64,000 bases of DNA from Rothia terrae (GTDB lineage: Bacteria > Actinomycetota > Actinomycetes > Actinomycetales > Micrococcaceae): NCBI RefSeq assembly GCF_012396615.1, contig NZ_JAAXPV010000008.1:1-64000 (forward strand). The letters are read 5' to 3'. Within the stretch, counting starts at the first letter, position 1, and each line of letters begins with the position of its first letter. Shown piece after piece: positions 36,172-44,566 of the stretch. Made by a program: the position numbers and the translations under genes. Below the pieces are notes generated by a model, which was not told where the DNA came from, made no database searches, and saw only the letters and a list, made by a program, of their open reading frames with translations.

Positions 36172-36657
36172 TTATACCTGTTCGAAGCCGAAGCGAGTGT
36201 GGCCGGTGTAGTTCAGCGCTGAGTCGATGCGCTCGCGCATCCTTTCGTTGACCAGGCCGTCTAGCTCATCTACCGAAACCCACTGCACCGCCGAGGATTC
36301 CTCATCGTTCACGCGAGCCACACCGCTGACATATTTACACAAAAAAGTGTGATCTAAGAACTGGCACTGGTCGCCATTACCGAAGGTCTGCGGCGGGTCA
36401 GCCTTGAGCTGGGTGAGCGCAACAACCTCTACTTCGACGTTGGCTTCTTCTTCAGATTCACGTAGCACGGTCAGCGCCGGGTTTTCGCCGGGATCCACGA
36501 TGCCGGTGATGGGCGTCCACAGACCGTTATCGCTACGGCGTACCAGCAGGATTTTCTGGTCTTCATCGCGCACGATGACCGCGGTTGCGCCCGAGAGCCA
36601 CAGCATGTCGTGACCAATTTTGCTACGCAACTCGGTAATAAATTCTGGGGTAGGCAT
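36172..36657 (-). CDS. Nudix hydrolase
   Basis: 161 residues. A Nudix fold with VIVRDEDQKILLVRRSDNGLW near residue 27 and a Nudix box near 55-78: GIVDPGE, then REsEEEANV. The box normally reads REUxEExGU; here the Gly near the end is Asn, while the metal-binding Glu residues are intact. Such enzymes cleave nucleoside diphosphates linked to another group, and ADP-ribose or a modified nucleotide is likely, but the substrate cannot be read. ATG 36657 has AAGGA upstream. It is not closely linked to the prepilin peptidase gene (71 bases). Confidence 0.85.
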   Translation of the reverse strand: MPTPEFITELRSKIGHDMLWLSGATAVIVRDEDQKILLVRRSDNGLWTPITGIVDPGENPALTVLRESEEEANVEVEVVALTQLKADPPQTFGNGDQCQFLDHTFLCKYVSGVARVNDEESSAVQWVSVDELDGLVNERMRERIDSALNYTGHTRFGFEQV

Positions 36658-36728
36658 AAGGTCAGTTCCTTTCGCGGAGAATCGTTAGGGTGCGGTGGCG
36701 GAGAAGATATCAGCAGGGGAAGGCATTT

Positions 36729-37247
36729 TTATGCCGGAAAAACCAAAGCGACGGTAGCTCCAGCGAGCATGAAAGGCCCAAAAGGTATATGGGATTTGAG
36801 GCTGGCTTTCTTGGTCAGTACTAGATACAGGCCGTAGCAACCACCAAAGACGAAAGCGAGCGTGGTGCCCCACAGTATATTGAGCGCTGAGAAATAACCC
36901 ATTAGCATCCCGAGCACCCCGGCTAACTTTACATCACCTAGCCCTAAAGAGCGGCGCGAAATCATCCTGAATACCCAGTAGATTCCCAAAAGCACAACGG
37001 CACTGTATGAGGTTCTTCGCAGACCTTCAGCGCCTTCCGTCAGCACGAGAACCGTAAACAGGGCAACCCCAATAACGGCGTACATGGGCAGGACGATTTT
37101 GTCGGGAAGTCGGTGGATGGCTACATCAATACGCCACAGTTTCACGGCGCAAACCGCAAAATAAACGCTGGTAAGGATCAGCAGTGCGGCGCAGATCCAG
37201 CCGGTCGCATTTCCGTACGATGCGAACTCGTAGATACGAGCAAACAT
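36729..37247 (-). CDS. Prepilin peptidase, type IV (A24 family, short form)
   Basis: 172 residues, nearly all membrane helices. The two catalytic Asp sites of the A24 aspartyl peptidases are visible: IDVAIHRLPDKIV near 37-49 and the GxGD motif SLGLGDVKLAGVLG near 98. There is no N-terminal methyltransferase domain with Cys motifs, so it is the TadV/CpaA-like short form that processes prepilins of Tad or competence pili. Its ATG overlaps the uppS stop (TAATG), so it is translated together with uppS, although the functions are unrelated. No pilin or secretion ATPase gene is in the window. Confidence 0.85.
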   Translation of the reverse strand: MFARIYEFASYGNATGWICAALLILTSVYFAVCAVKLWRIDVAIHRLPDKIVLPMYAVIGVALFTVLVLTEGAEGLRRTSYSAVVLLGIYWVFRMISRRSLGLGDVKLAGVLGMLMGYFSALNILWGTTLAFVFGGCYGLYLVLTKKASLKSHIPFGPFMLAGATVALVFPA

Positions 37248-38008
37248 TAGGACCCAAAGCGACGCTGACGGTTAGCGTAATCGCGTAGCGCACGCAAGAA
37301 ATCAGTACGACGGAAGTCCGGCCACAGTGCTTCGCAGAAATGAAATTCGGAGTAAGCGGACTGCCAGGTCAAAAAGCCTGAGAGACGCTGTTCGCCAGAG
37401 GTGCGAATCAAAAGGTCAGGATCAGGAAGACCGCGTGTGTAAAGATGACTTGAAATATCTGAAATCTCAAGGTTTTCTGCCAGCTCGCTCATGTCTTTAC
37501 CTTCGGCCACCGCACCGAGAATGAGGTCCCGCACCGCGTCTACAATCTCCTGGCGTCCGCCGTACCCTACCGCAATATTGACGTGCAGGTCGCTAATGTC
37601 CTGGCTCTTCTCCACGGCATCTTCTAAAGTGCATCGCAACGACGAGGGCAGAGCTTCCAGTTTGCCAACACCCTGAATCTTAGCGATGCGAGCGTCCGAC
37701 AACTCGGTGATAAATCCTTCGATGACTTCAAGAAGGTCTTTCAGCTCTTCTTCCGAGCGCTTTAGATTCTCGGTAGAGAGCATGTACAGGGTGACCATCG
37801 GTATTTTGAGTTCGCGGCACCAGCCCAAGAACTCAATGATGCGTTCGGCTCCCGCTTGATGCCCGTGCTTAGTGGTTTCGCCAAGCTGAGCAGCCCACCG
37901 GCGGTTGCCGTCGACCAGCACACCAATATGTTGCGGAAGGCGTTGCACAGGAATCGACGAGGTCAGCGCATGCTCGTAGACCTTGTACACCGGCTGCGGT
38001 ACCTTCAT
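37247..38008 (-). CDS. uppS: Isoprenyl transferase (cis-prenyltransferase; undecaprenyl/decaprenyl diphosphate synthase)
   Basis: 253 residues. It builds the cis-polyprenyl lipid carrier for peptidoglycan and glycan synthesis. HIGVLVDGNRRWAAQLG near 27 contains the catalytic Asp (DGN) and GHQAGAERIIEFLGWCRE follows; LYMLSTENLKRSEEE near 79, NIAVGYGGRQEIVDAV near 144 and LLIRTSGEQRLSGFLTW near 200 complete the family signature. The normal DGNGRWA reads DGNRRWA. ATG 38008 has AGGGGAAC just upstream. The mca, small membrane protein and hemolysin III genes beside it form a conserved actinobacterial set. Confidence 0.95.
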   Translation of the reverse strand: MKVPQPVYKVYEHALTSSIPVQRLPQHIGVLVDGNRRWAAQLGETTKHGHQAGAERIIEFLGWCRELKIPMVTLYMLSTENLKRSEEELKDLLEVIEGFITELSDARIAKIQGVGKLEALPSSLRCTLEDAVEKSQDISDLHVNIAVGYGGRQEIVDAVRDLILGAVAEGKDMSELAENLEISDISSHLYTRGLPDPDLLIRTSGEQRLSGFLTWQSAYSEFHFCEALWPDFRRTDFLRALRDYANRQRRFGS

Positions 38009-38237
38009 CGTTCCCCTAATGTTCGATGCTCAAAAAGTTCTTGTTTCATTCTATAGGTAGCTACACGCGTTTTCATGATGCGGGCGCTGATCTGCTTCAT
38101 CGAACACTGGAGTGCGCGAGGTTTATCAAACCTAAAAGTAGCTGATGATTTATTTAATATGCTGGGCTGATTCGCCGAGAGGGTTCATAATTAAAGAAGT
38201 GGAAGCAAGCTTCCTTCTTACCGATAAGTGAGCTCTC

Positions 38238-38954
38238 ATGAAAGGTACTGCCATTACAGCCTCAACGCGCGCTCGGCCGGAGGTTCATTCTTTCCTCTCC
38301 CCCGACCATCCCTATTATGAGAAGAAGCCGCTGATGCGCGGCTGGCTTCACGCCGGTTTCGCACCCATCGTTTTTATAGCGGGAATCGTGCAAATTGTTC
38401 TCGCGGGTGGTGGTTGGCTGAGTCTTGCGTGCGCAATTTTTGCACTCACAGGCATCCTTCTCTTTGGCATCTCAGCGATTTATCATCGAGCCTACTGGTC
38501 AGAGCGTCTGCGTATGCTCTTCAAGCGCCTTGATCACGCCAATATCGCACTTGTGATTGCTGGAACGTATACGCCAATCGCTCTGACCTTGTTACAGGGT
38601 AGTCAAAGAAAACTGTTGCTGTGGATTATTTGGGGATGCGCGATAGGCGTGGTGCTCTTTCGCGTTTTGTGGACTGCCGCTCCTCGCTGGCTGTACACCC
38701 CGATTTACGCAATTATGGGCTTAATTGCGGTCTTTTTCTTGCCCGAATTTTGGCAGATTTCACCGGTTGCTACTGTGCTCATTGCAACGGGTGGAGCAAT
38801 CTATATTCTTGGTGCGGTTTTCTACGGCACCAAGTTTCCACAACTTTCCCCGCGTCATTTCGGCTTTCATGAGCTTTTTCACGCTTGCACCATTATGGGC
38901 TATGTTCTGCACTACATTGCGATCATGTTCGCAATTTTTGCGGTGCGCGGCTAG
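38238..38954 (+). CDS. Hemolysin III family (TrhA-like) membrane protein
   Basis: 238 residues, seven hydrophobic helices, PAQR superfamily. KPLMRGWLHAGFAPI near 35, SAIYHRAYWSERLRMLFKRLDHANIALVIAGTYTP near 77-112 (split conserved His-Asp metal site) and FGFHELFHACTIMGYVLHY near 210 (His pair) are typical. TrhA-type proteins affect membrane energetics and fluidity; the hemolysin name is historical. It is divergent from uppS as in mycobacteria. No strong ribosome site is visible before ATG 38238. It ends at a strong terminator. Confidence 0.88.
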   Translation: MKGTAITASTRARPEVHSFLSPDHPYYEKKPLMRGWLHAGFAPIVFIAGIVQIVLAGGGWLSLACAIFALTGILLFGISAIYHRAYWSERLRMLFKRLDHANIALVIAGTYTPIALTLLQGSQRKLLLWIIWGCAIGVVLFRVLWTAAPRWLYTPIYAIMGLIAVFFLPEFWQISPVATVLIATGGAIYILGAVFYGTKFPQLSPRHFGFHELFHACTIMGYVLHYIAIMFAIFAVRG

Positions 38955-38990
38955 CCACTGAGCGGGCTATAGGCAGAAGCCACTTAGCGC

Positions 38991-39028
38991 AAAGCCCGGA
39001 TGCTGGTTCAACCAGCATCCGGGCTTTT
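38991..39028. terminator. Bidirectional terminator
   Basis: AAAGCCCGGATGCTGGTT and AACCAGCATCCGGGCTTT form an 18-base perfect stem with a single-base loop gap, between converging genes. Confidence 0.9.
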
Positions 39029-39049
39029 GCATATACAACTAATGAGGCT

Positions 39050-39403
39050 TTAGCGCTTCTCGGCTCTACGCGATGAACCACTAACGCCGCCTTGAACAGT
39101 GTTACGATCAGGCTGGGCAGTAGACTCAACACGAGACTGAGAATTCTTACCCGCGGTTTCACCGTGAAGCTCGGCCTCACGCGCCTTGGCGTAGTCAACA
39201 CGGTAGCGCAGACGACGCTGGCGGCGAGTCAAGTCCAAGCCCAGCAGGATAATAACGATACCCAGAACCATAGTCACCAAAAAGCCAGTAATGCCCGGTG
39301 AACCCAGCGGCGAGCCATCCTGGTTGTATTCCTGAATGGTACTGGTTGCTGTTGAAAGCTCAGCTGCCACAGGTACAGCCACAGTCAGAACAGATGAAAA
39401 CAT
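39050..39403 (-). CDS. Small single-pass membrane protein next to mca
   Basis: 117 residues. One membrane helix (GITGFLVTMVLGIVIILLGLDL near 38-60) is followed at once by a basic stretch TRRQRRLRYR, so the tail of about 55 polar residues is cytoplasmic. The first 35 residues may include a short hydrophobic segment. A protein of this build lies between mca and uppS in many actinobacteria, so it is a conserved family, but no function is known. Its ATG is 12 bases after the mca stop, so the two are cotranscribed. Confidence 0.75.
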   Translation of the reverse strand: MFSSVLTVAVPVAAELSTATSTIQEYNQDGSPLGSPGITGFLVTMVLGIVIILLGLDLTRRQRRLRYRVDYAKAREAELHGETAGKNSQSRVESTAQPDRNTVQGGVSGSSRRAEKR

Positions 39404-39415
39404 AGTTACAACCCT

Positions 39416-40387
39416 TTATTGTTGGGACGAAAAGTCGATACCGCTGGCAAAGTCATGCTCAGGCAGTGAAGTTTCTACCTTCGAATCAATCAGCACGTAA
39501 TCATCGGTAGGCCATACTTCTTGTGACTGCACGGGAGTCAGCGCGAAGAACAAATCTTCTGGCCCAACCTGGGTTGCGTGCGCCAACAGCGCCTTATCAC
39601 GCAACTCAAAATAGTCCTTAGACAAGATGCGCGTGGTCGTAGAGTGGCGCGATACAGGAGGCTGATGACCATCAACATCATCTTCCATACGGCGGGCAAT
39701 CCACTCAGCAAACGGGCTCTCAAGACCGTTTGCCATCAAGTACTCATGCATAGCGTTCAGACGCTCAGGATTAAAAGCTCGGTCGTAGTAGAGCTTAAGC
39801 GGCTGCCAGGGTTCGCCCTCACCCACGTAAGCGTTCGCGTCACCAGCTTTTTCGTAAGCTTCAACAGCTACCTTATGCGACATGATGTGGTCGGGATGCG
39901 GGTAGCCACCAATTTCGTCGTACGACAAAATAACGTGCGGCTTGAACTTACGCACTAAACGCACCAGAGGGGCACTAGCTTGTTCCAACGGCAACGACGC
40001 AAAGCAGCCAAACGGAAGCGGCGGCAACGGATCGCCTTCAGGCAAACCTGAATCCATAAAACCAATCCAGCGGTGCTCAATACCCAGAATCTCGCGGGCA
40101 TTCGCCATCTCTTGACGACGTACCGACGGCAAGAAGCGGTAAGCAGCCGGGTTCTCGCGTCCTGCCTCACTCAAAATATCGCCGCGTTCACCGCCAGTCA
40201 TTGAAGCAACCAGCACGCGGGCACCACGAGCAGCGTAAGCAGCCATCATCGCAGCGCCCTTTGACGACTCATCATCAGGATGCGCGTGCACCGCAAGAAT
40301 ACGAAAACCCGTGTAGTCTTCGTTTAACGGCTGTACGTTACCTGCCGAGTCCTTGACGATAGTGGGGGTATTCTCAACGTCACTCAC
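39416..40387 (-). CDS. mca: Mycothiol S-conjugate amidase
   Basis: 323 residues. Mca cleaves mycothiol S-conjugates in detoxification; mycothiol is specific to actinobacteria. The zinc site is visible: AVHAHPDDESSKGAA near 29 (His-Pro-Asp-Asp) and HPDHIMSHKVAVEAY near 160. GERGDIL near 68 and WIGFMDSGLPEGD near 115 are typical of Mca. The related MshB is similar, but the FxDSGxP block and the uppS/DUF4307/greA neighbourhood favour Mca. GTG 40387 has GGAG seven bases upstream. It is divergent from the DUF4307 gene. Confidence 0.94.
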   Translation of the reverse strand: MSDVENTPTIVKDSAGNVQPLNEDYTGFRILAVHAHPDDESSKGAAMMAAYAARGARVLVASMTGGERGDILSEAGRENPAAYRFLPSVRRQEMANAREILGIEHRWIGFMDSGLPEGDPLPPLPFGCFASLPLEQASAPLVRLVRKFKPHVILSYDEIGGYPHPDHIMSHKVAVEAYEKAGDANAYVGEGEPWQPLKLYYDRAFNPERLNAMHEYLMANGLESPFAEWIARRMEDDVDGHQPPVSRHSTTTRILSKDYFELRDKALLAHATQVGPEDLFFALTPVQSQEVWPTDDYVLIDSKVETSLPEHDFASGIDFSSQQ

Positions 40388-40542
40388 GTTTGCACTCCGC
40401 TTAAATTCGATACAGTAGATAGGTGCCCTAATCTAAGGGCTCACTGTCTTTACAGATAAAAGACAACATCTCTAGTGTAGCGAATCGTTGAGAATGTACT
40501 TCTTTCGGCGAAATATACTACGAACAACGGCAAGGAGTGCTC

Positions 40543-40950
40543 ATGAGCAATCAAATGATGGTTGATCGCTACGGCGAAAAACGTACTCGAAAGCCTATCC
40601 CTGCGCGGTTTTGGTTCATCATCACAGCCCTAGTTGTTGTTCTAGCAGTCGCTTGGGGCATCTGGGTTCAGAGCACTCAAGACGCCTCGAACCCTGAGTT
40701 CCAAAACACAGGTTACGACCTCATGAGCTCTAACGAAGTCACGGTCTCCTTTGAAGTCGTCAAAAAGCCCGAGGCCACTGCAGTGTGCGCACTCAAAGCA
40801 ATGAACGCATCCGGTGCACCCGTGGGCTGGAAAGAAGTGACCATTGGCCCTCGCGACGACAATGCACAGGTCACCGCACGCACCGAGCACCTTTTCATCA
40901 CTTCAGCCGCTCACACCGCAGTTGTCGACTCCTGCTGGGGCAAAAATTAA
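40543..40950 (+). CDS. DUF4307 family membrane protein
   Basis: 135 residues from ATG 40543 with AAGGAG six bases upstream. A short charged start, one membrane helix (FWFIITALVVVLAVAWGIWV near 24) and an outside beta domain of about 85 residues with GYDLMSSNEVTVSFEV and CALKAMN, ending DSCWGK. This matches actinobacterial DUF4307, found between mca and greA. Two outside Cys residues could form a disulfide. Function is unknown. Confidence 0.85.
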   Translation: MSNQMMVDRYGEKRTRKPIPARFWFIITALVVVLAVAWGIWVQSTQDASNPEFQNTGYDLMSSNEVTVSFEVVKKPEATAVCALKAMNASGAPVGWKEVTIGPRDDNAQVTARTEHLFITSAAHTAVVDSCWGKN

Positions 40951-41026
40951 CGGGCAACCTTCGTCGATAAGCCAACTTATTGCCCCGCAAAAGCCCGAAT
41001 CGTTATGATTAGGTCTCATCAGACCG

Positions 41027-41032
41027 TACAAT
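41027..41032 (+). promoter_or_regulatory. Possible -10 box of greA
   Basis: TACAAT is a close -10 match; TTATGA 18 bases upstream is a weak -35. The leader of about 75 bases then contains an AAGGACGC motif and a GAAAGGA ribosome site. Confidence 0.4.
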
Positions 41033-41114
41033 AAAAATCAGACTTTCTTCAGCAGGCACTGAGCCGCTGAAAACTGATAGAAAGGACGCCCACGCGTCTT
41101 TGAAAGGAAAACGT

Positions 41115-41618
41115 ATGACTGAAGAACAGCACGAAGGCGCTTGGCTGACCCAAGAAGCGTACGACCGTCTCTCAGAAGAACTCGAACGCATCTCAGGCCC
41201 CTACCGCCAAGAAATCGTTGACCGCATCTCAGCAGCACGCGATGAAGGCGACCTCAAAGAGAACGGCGGCTACCACGCAGCACGCGAAGAACAAGGTAAG
41301 AACGAAGCTCGCATCGCACAGCTCAAGCACCTGCTCGAAAACGCACAGGTCGGCGAAGAGCTCAAGGACAACGGTATCGTAGAATCCGGTATGGTTGTTG
41401 ACGCTGAAATCGCAGGCAAGGCAATGAAGTTCCTGTTGGGTTCACGCGAAGTTGCAGACACCCTCGTCGGCGACTCAGACCTGCAGGTCTTCTCAGAAAA
41501 GTCACCCATGGGCGCAGCAATCCACGGCCACAAGGTAGGCGACACCGTTTCTTACGAAGCTCCCAACGGTAAAGAAATCACCGTAAAGATCATCGAGGCT
41601 AAGCCTTTCCAGGGTTAA
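41115..41618 (+). CDS. greA: Transcription elongation factor GreA
   Basis: 167 residues from ATG 41115 (GAAAGGA upstream). GreA rescues backtracked RNA polymerase by stimulating transcript cleavage. The N-terminal coiled coil has LTQEAYDRLSEELERIS and the acidic tip AARDEGDLKENGGYHAAREEQ near 42 (Asp-Glu pair), and the C-terminal globular domain ends SPMGAAIHGHKVGDTVSYEAPNG. Length and motifs are standard. It ends at a strong terminator. Confidence 0.96.
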   Translation: MTEEQHEGAWLTQEAYDRLSEELERISGPYRQEIVDRISAARDEGDLKENGGYHAAREEQGKNEARIAQLKHLLENAQVGEELKDNGIVESGMVVDAEIAGKAMKFLLGSREVADTLVGDSDLQVFSEKSPMGAAIHGHKVGDTVSYEAPNGKEITVKIIEAKPFQG

Positions 41619-41640
41619 TTTCTTCGAGAACTTCGCATAC

Positions 41641-41682
41641 AAAAACCGGGTGGAACGTTTTCACGTTCCACCCGGTTTTTTA
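41641..41682. terminator. Terminator after greA
   Basis: AAAAACCGGGTGGAACGT and ACGTTCCACCCGGTTTTT pair around TTTTC, with T and A tracts on both sides. Confidence 0.9.
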
Positions 41683-41720
41683 TCTCTATAGGGTGCTGAA
41701 ACTTACGTCTACAGCTTTGG

Positions 41721-41817
41721 AGTGCGGGGAGCGCCAGCTGGCATCAGGTCTGGCGTGAATCACTTCCGAGCGCCCCGCGCGAATGAAGTGAGAGGGACTG
41801 CTGGCGCTCTCCGTACT
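41721..41817 (+). repeat. Dispersed palindromic element, copy A
   Basis: A 97-base intergenic element that folds on itself. The outer stem pairs AGTGCGG and AGCGCCAGC on the left with GCTGGCGCT and CCGTACT on the right. An inner stem CACTTC (41761) / GAAGTG (41785) encloses the core CGAGCGCCCCGCGCGA. Copy B at 53855-53952 (opposite orientation) shares the core and AGAGGGACTGCTGGCG but has other, still paired, bases in both stems. It lies between the greA terminator and the ilvA stop codon. Confidence 0.75.
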
Positions 41818-41873
41818 CCAGAACTCCCCAGTACTTTCCTAAAAATAATCTCTGGAAAGCTCTGAAATAACTT

Positions 41874-43124
41874 TTAGTACACCACGATTGGCTGGTAGCC
41901 CGCGTCCTTGAGTGCCCCGAGTACTTCTTCACAGTGCTCGTGCCCCTTGGTTTCCATGTCGATAGTAATGAATACTTCGCCCATCGACAGGGCACCGGAT
42001 GCGCCGGTGTAGTTCACGCCGGTAACGTTGGCTGAGTTAGCTGAAATGATGCTTGAGATGCTGGTGAGTTCGCCGGGGCGGTCGGTGAGCATCAGACGCA
42101 CGGTCAGGTATCGTCCGGCTGCACTGAGACCTCGCTGAATGACTTTGAGCATCAGCATGGGGTCGATATTGCCGCCCGACAGCAGACAAACTGTAGTGCC
42201 CAAGTCGCCGTATTTTTCTTTGATGGCGGAGTTCATCACCGCCGCAACGGGCACAGACCCTGCGGGTTCTACCACAAACTTATTGCGTTCCATCAAGAAA
42301 ATCAGAGCACGCGCAATATCGTCTTCAGAGACCGTATGAACATCGTCCACCAGCTCTTTGATGATATCGAAGGGCATTTGACCGGGACGTCCCACCGCAA
42401 TGCCGTCGGCGATAGTAGTAACTTTTTTGAGCGGTACGAGCGCATCCGCCGCCAAAGAAGGCGGGTAAGCAGCAGCATGCTCTGCTTGCACACCAATGAT
42501 GCGGATTTTCTTACCGAGCTGCTTCTCTTTAGCGCGGACTGCTACCGAGAGGCCCGCTAACAAGCCGCCACCGCCAACACCTACAAGAATGGTGTCAACG
42601 TCAGGCACCTGCTCAAGAATTTCCAGACCGAGAGTGCCCTGGCCGGCGATAATATCGGCGTTATCGAAAGGATGCACGAAGACCGCGCCGGTCTCATCTG
42701 CGTAGCGTTTGGCTTCAGCCAACGCCTCATCAACAGTTGATCCGTGCAGAACAACCTCAGCGCCGTGACTACGAGTAGCTGTCACCTTAGGCAGGGCAGC
42801 TCCCATCGGCATGTAGATGCGAGCATCGATGCCGAGTTTGGACGCCGCCAAGGCAACGCCCTGCGCATGGTTACCTGCTGAAGCGGCGACAACACCGCGG
42901 GCTTTCTCCTCAGCAGACAGCTTGGCCATGCGCACGTACGCACCACGAACCTTGAAAGATCCCGAACGCTGAAGGTTTTCTGCCTTGAAGAATACCGGCG
43001 AGCCCAAAGCTGTCTCCAGCGCGCGCGAGTGCGCAACGGGCGTCCTTTCAATAACACCGTCTAAAAGCTCATGCGCTTTTTCGATGTCGTGAAGTTGAAC
43101 AGGAAGTTCTTCAAGGCGTGTCAA
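41874..43124 (-). CDS. ilvA: Threonine ammonia-lyase (threonine deaminase) with ACT domain
   Basis: 416 residues. It deaminates threonine to 2-oxobutanoate, the first step to isoleucine. The PLP Lys lies in SGSFKVRGAYVRMA near 57; SAGNHAQGVALAA near 82 and GVGGGGLLAGLSVA near 185 bind phosphate. A single ACT domain near 335-410 (MLTDRPGELTSISSII) allows feedback control. This length fits the TIGR01127 type, intermediate between TdcB and IlvA, so catabolic use is possible. Start is TTG 43124 with a strong GGAGGAG eight bases upstream. Confidence 0.92.
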   Translation of the reverse strand: MTRLEELPVQLHDIEKAHELLDGVIERTPVAHSRALETALGSPVFFKAENLQRSGSFKVRGAYVRMAKLSAEEKARGVVAASAGNHAQGVALAASKLGIDARIYMPMGAALPKVTATRSHGAEVVLHGSTVDEALAEAKRYADETGAVFVHPFDNADIIAGQGTLGLEILEQVPDVDTILVGVGGGGLLAGLSVAVRAKEKQLGKKIRIIGVQAEHAAAYPPSLAADALVPLKKVTTIADGIAVGRPGQMPFDIIKELVDDVHTVSEDDIARALIFLMERNKFVVEPAGSVPVAAVMNSAIKEKYGDLGTTVCLLSGGNIDPMLMLKVIQRGLSAAGRYLTVRLMLTDRPGELTSISSIISANSANVTGVNYTGASGALSMGEVFITIDMETKGHEHCEEVLGALKDAGYQPIVVY

Positions 43125-43169
43125 CGTAAAATCTCCTCCAAGATCTAAAAGATGTGTATCAGTTTAGAA

Positions 43170-44423
43170 CTACTGAGCCACTTTCTCAGTGTTAGTCTCA
43201 GATTCTGATTTACGGTTACGCTTCATGTGTTCCTTCATCTTTTCGTGAATCGCCTTCTTCTTGCGGCGCTCAACTTCGTGAGGGTACAAGAATTCTTCGC
43301 TACGAATTTCATCGTCGTTCTCCCAGCCGCGTGCAGCGAGGTAACGTACCACGGTGTTCAGCATCGCCAGCAACGGTACTGAGAACAGCGCGCCGGTGAT
43401 GCCGAAGAGGATGCTGCCGCTAGCAACAGCAACGATTACAGCGAGGGGGTGCAGTGAAACTGCCTTACCCATGACCAAGGGTTGCAAAATGTTTGACTCG
43501 ACCTGTTGAACCAGCAGAACCATACCAAGCATAATGAGTGCGTTCACGGGACCGTTAGCAACGAGTGCCAACAGAACGGCGATTGCGCCACTGGCAAGAG
43601 CACCCACCACGGGAATGAAGGAGCTCAAGAACACGAGTACGCCCAGCGGGAAGGCCAGGGGAACGCCCAGGAAGAAGGCTGCAAGACCAATACCCACCGC
43701 GTCAATGAATGCAACGAAAACCTGAACGCGAGTGTAGTTCACCATGGATTTCCAACCGCGGCGGCCTGCACCGTTGACGGCACGACGCGCAGCACGAGGG
43801 AACATACCAACGATGAAGAGCCAGATCTTCTCGCCTTCCATCAGGAAGAAGATGAGGGTGAAGAGGCAGATTACCAGACCGGTTGCAAAGTTACTTGCGG
43901 TTGAGCCAACGTTAGCCACACCCGTGAGCACCTTGTCAGCATTGTCTTTCAGGGTGTTCAGACCGTCGGAGAGCACCTGATCAAGCTGACCAGCACCAAT
44001 ATTAATCGGCAAGTCATTGAGCAACGCAATGAGCTGGCGGTAGCCTTCCATCGCCTGGTCAGAAAGCTGGCTGAAGCCAGAAATCATCTGCTGACCCACC
44101 AGCGTCAAAAGACCAATCACAATCGCAATAAAACCGATTTCGGTAATAGCGGTTGCAAGGCCGGGCCATAGACCGTACTTACGCAGTACGAATACAACGG
44201 GAGACAGCAAACCTGCCAACAGAGCCGCCACCATAATGGAAACGACAATCAGGCTGATGCTACCCAAAATCTTAGAAATACCCCAGGCTACAACCGCTGT
44301 AACAATCAGTCGCCACGACCAGGATGCCGCGATCTGAAGTGCATAAGGCACGTCACGGCTTGTTAAATTTTTGTCTCTCACCGATGAAACCACCGACTGG
44401 ACTTCCATACTCTTTTCGCTCAT
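43170..44423 (-). CDS. AI-2E family transporter (UPF0118 membrane protein)
   Basis: 417 residues from ATG 44423. Eight hydrophobic helices with the family blocks VLVQQVESNILQPLVMGKAVSLHPLAVI near 330 and GVLVFLSSFIPVVGALASG near 280. Some members export AI-2 or ions; the substrate here is unknown. A long in-frame extension upstream is rejected because it lacks the family start. A box AAGATT lies six bases before the ATG on the minus strand, so the mRNA may be leaderless. The charged C-terminal 40 residues (Lys/Glu/Arg) are cytoplasmic. Confidence 0.88.
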   Translation of the reverse strand: MSEKSMEVQSVVSSVRDKNLTSRDVPYALQIAASWSWRLIVTAVVAWGISKILGSISLIVVSIMVAALLAGLLSPVVFVLRKYGLWPGLATAITEIGFIAIVIGLLTLVGQQMISGFSQLSDQAMEGYRQLIALLNDLPINIGAGQLDQVLSDGLNTLKDNADKVLTGVANVGSTASNFATGLVICLFTLIFFLMEGEKIWLFIVGMFPRAARRAVNGAGRRGWKSMVNYTRVQVFVAFIDAVGIGLAAFFLGVPLAFPLGVLVFLSSFIPVVGALASGAIAVLLALVANGPVNALIMLGMVLLVQQVESNILQPLVMGKAVSLHPLAVIVAVASGSILFGITGALFSVPLLAMLNTVVRYLAARGWENDDEIRSEEFLYPHEVERRKKKAIHEKMKEHMKRNRKSESETNTEKVAQ

Positions 44424-44519
44424 AGGTTCAATCTTGACATACCACCAAACACACAGGGGGCTTATCGATAATTTATTTAACGGTTGTTCACCACATTTTT
44501 GTGAAAAGAGCATATAAAA

Positions 44520-44553
44520 ACTGCCGGCTCTTACACGGGTAAGAACCGGCAGT
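44520..44553 (-). terminator. Terminator after the BI-1 family gene
   Basis: ACTGCCGGCTCTTAC and GTAAGAACCGGCAGT pair nearly perfectly around a four-base loop; minus-strand T run is short. Confidence 0.75.
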
Positions 44554-44566
44554 ATAAATACTTTAT

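Noticed and set aside
43506-43904. Plus-strand frame opposite the AI-2E gene
   Set aside because: Asn/Glu/His-rich shadow of a membrane-protein gene; no start signal.
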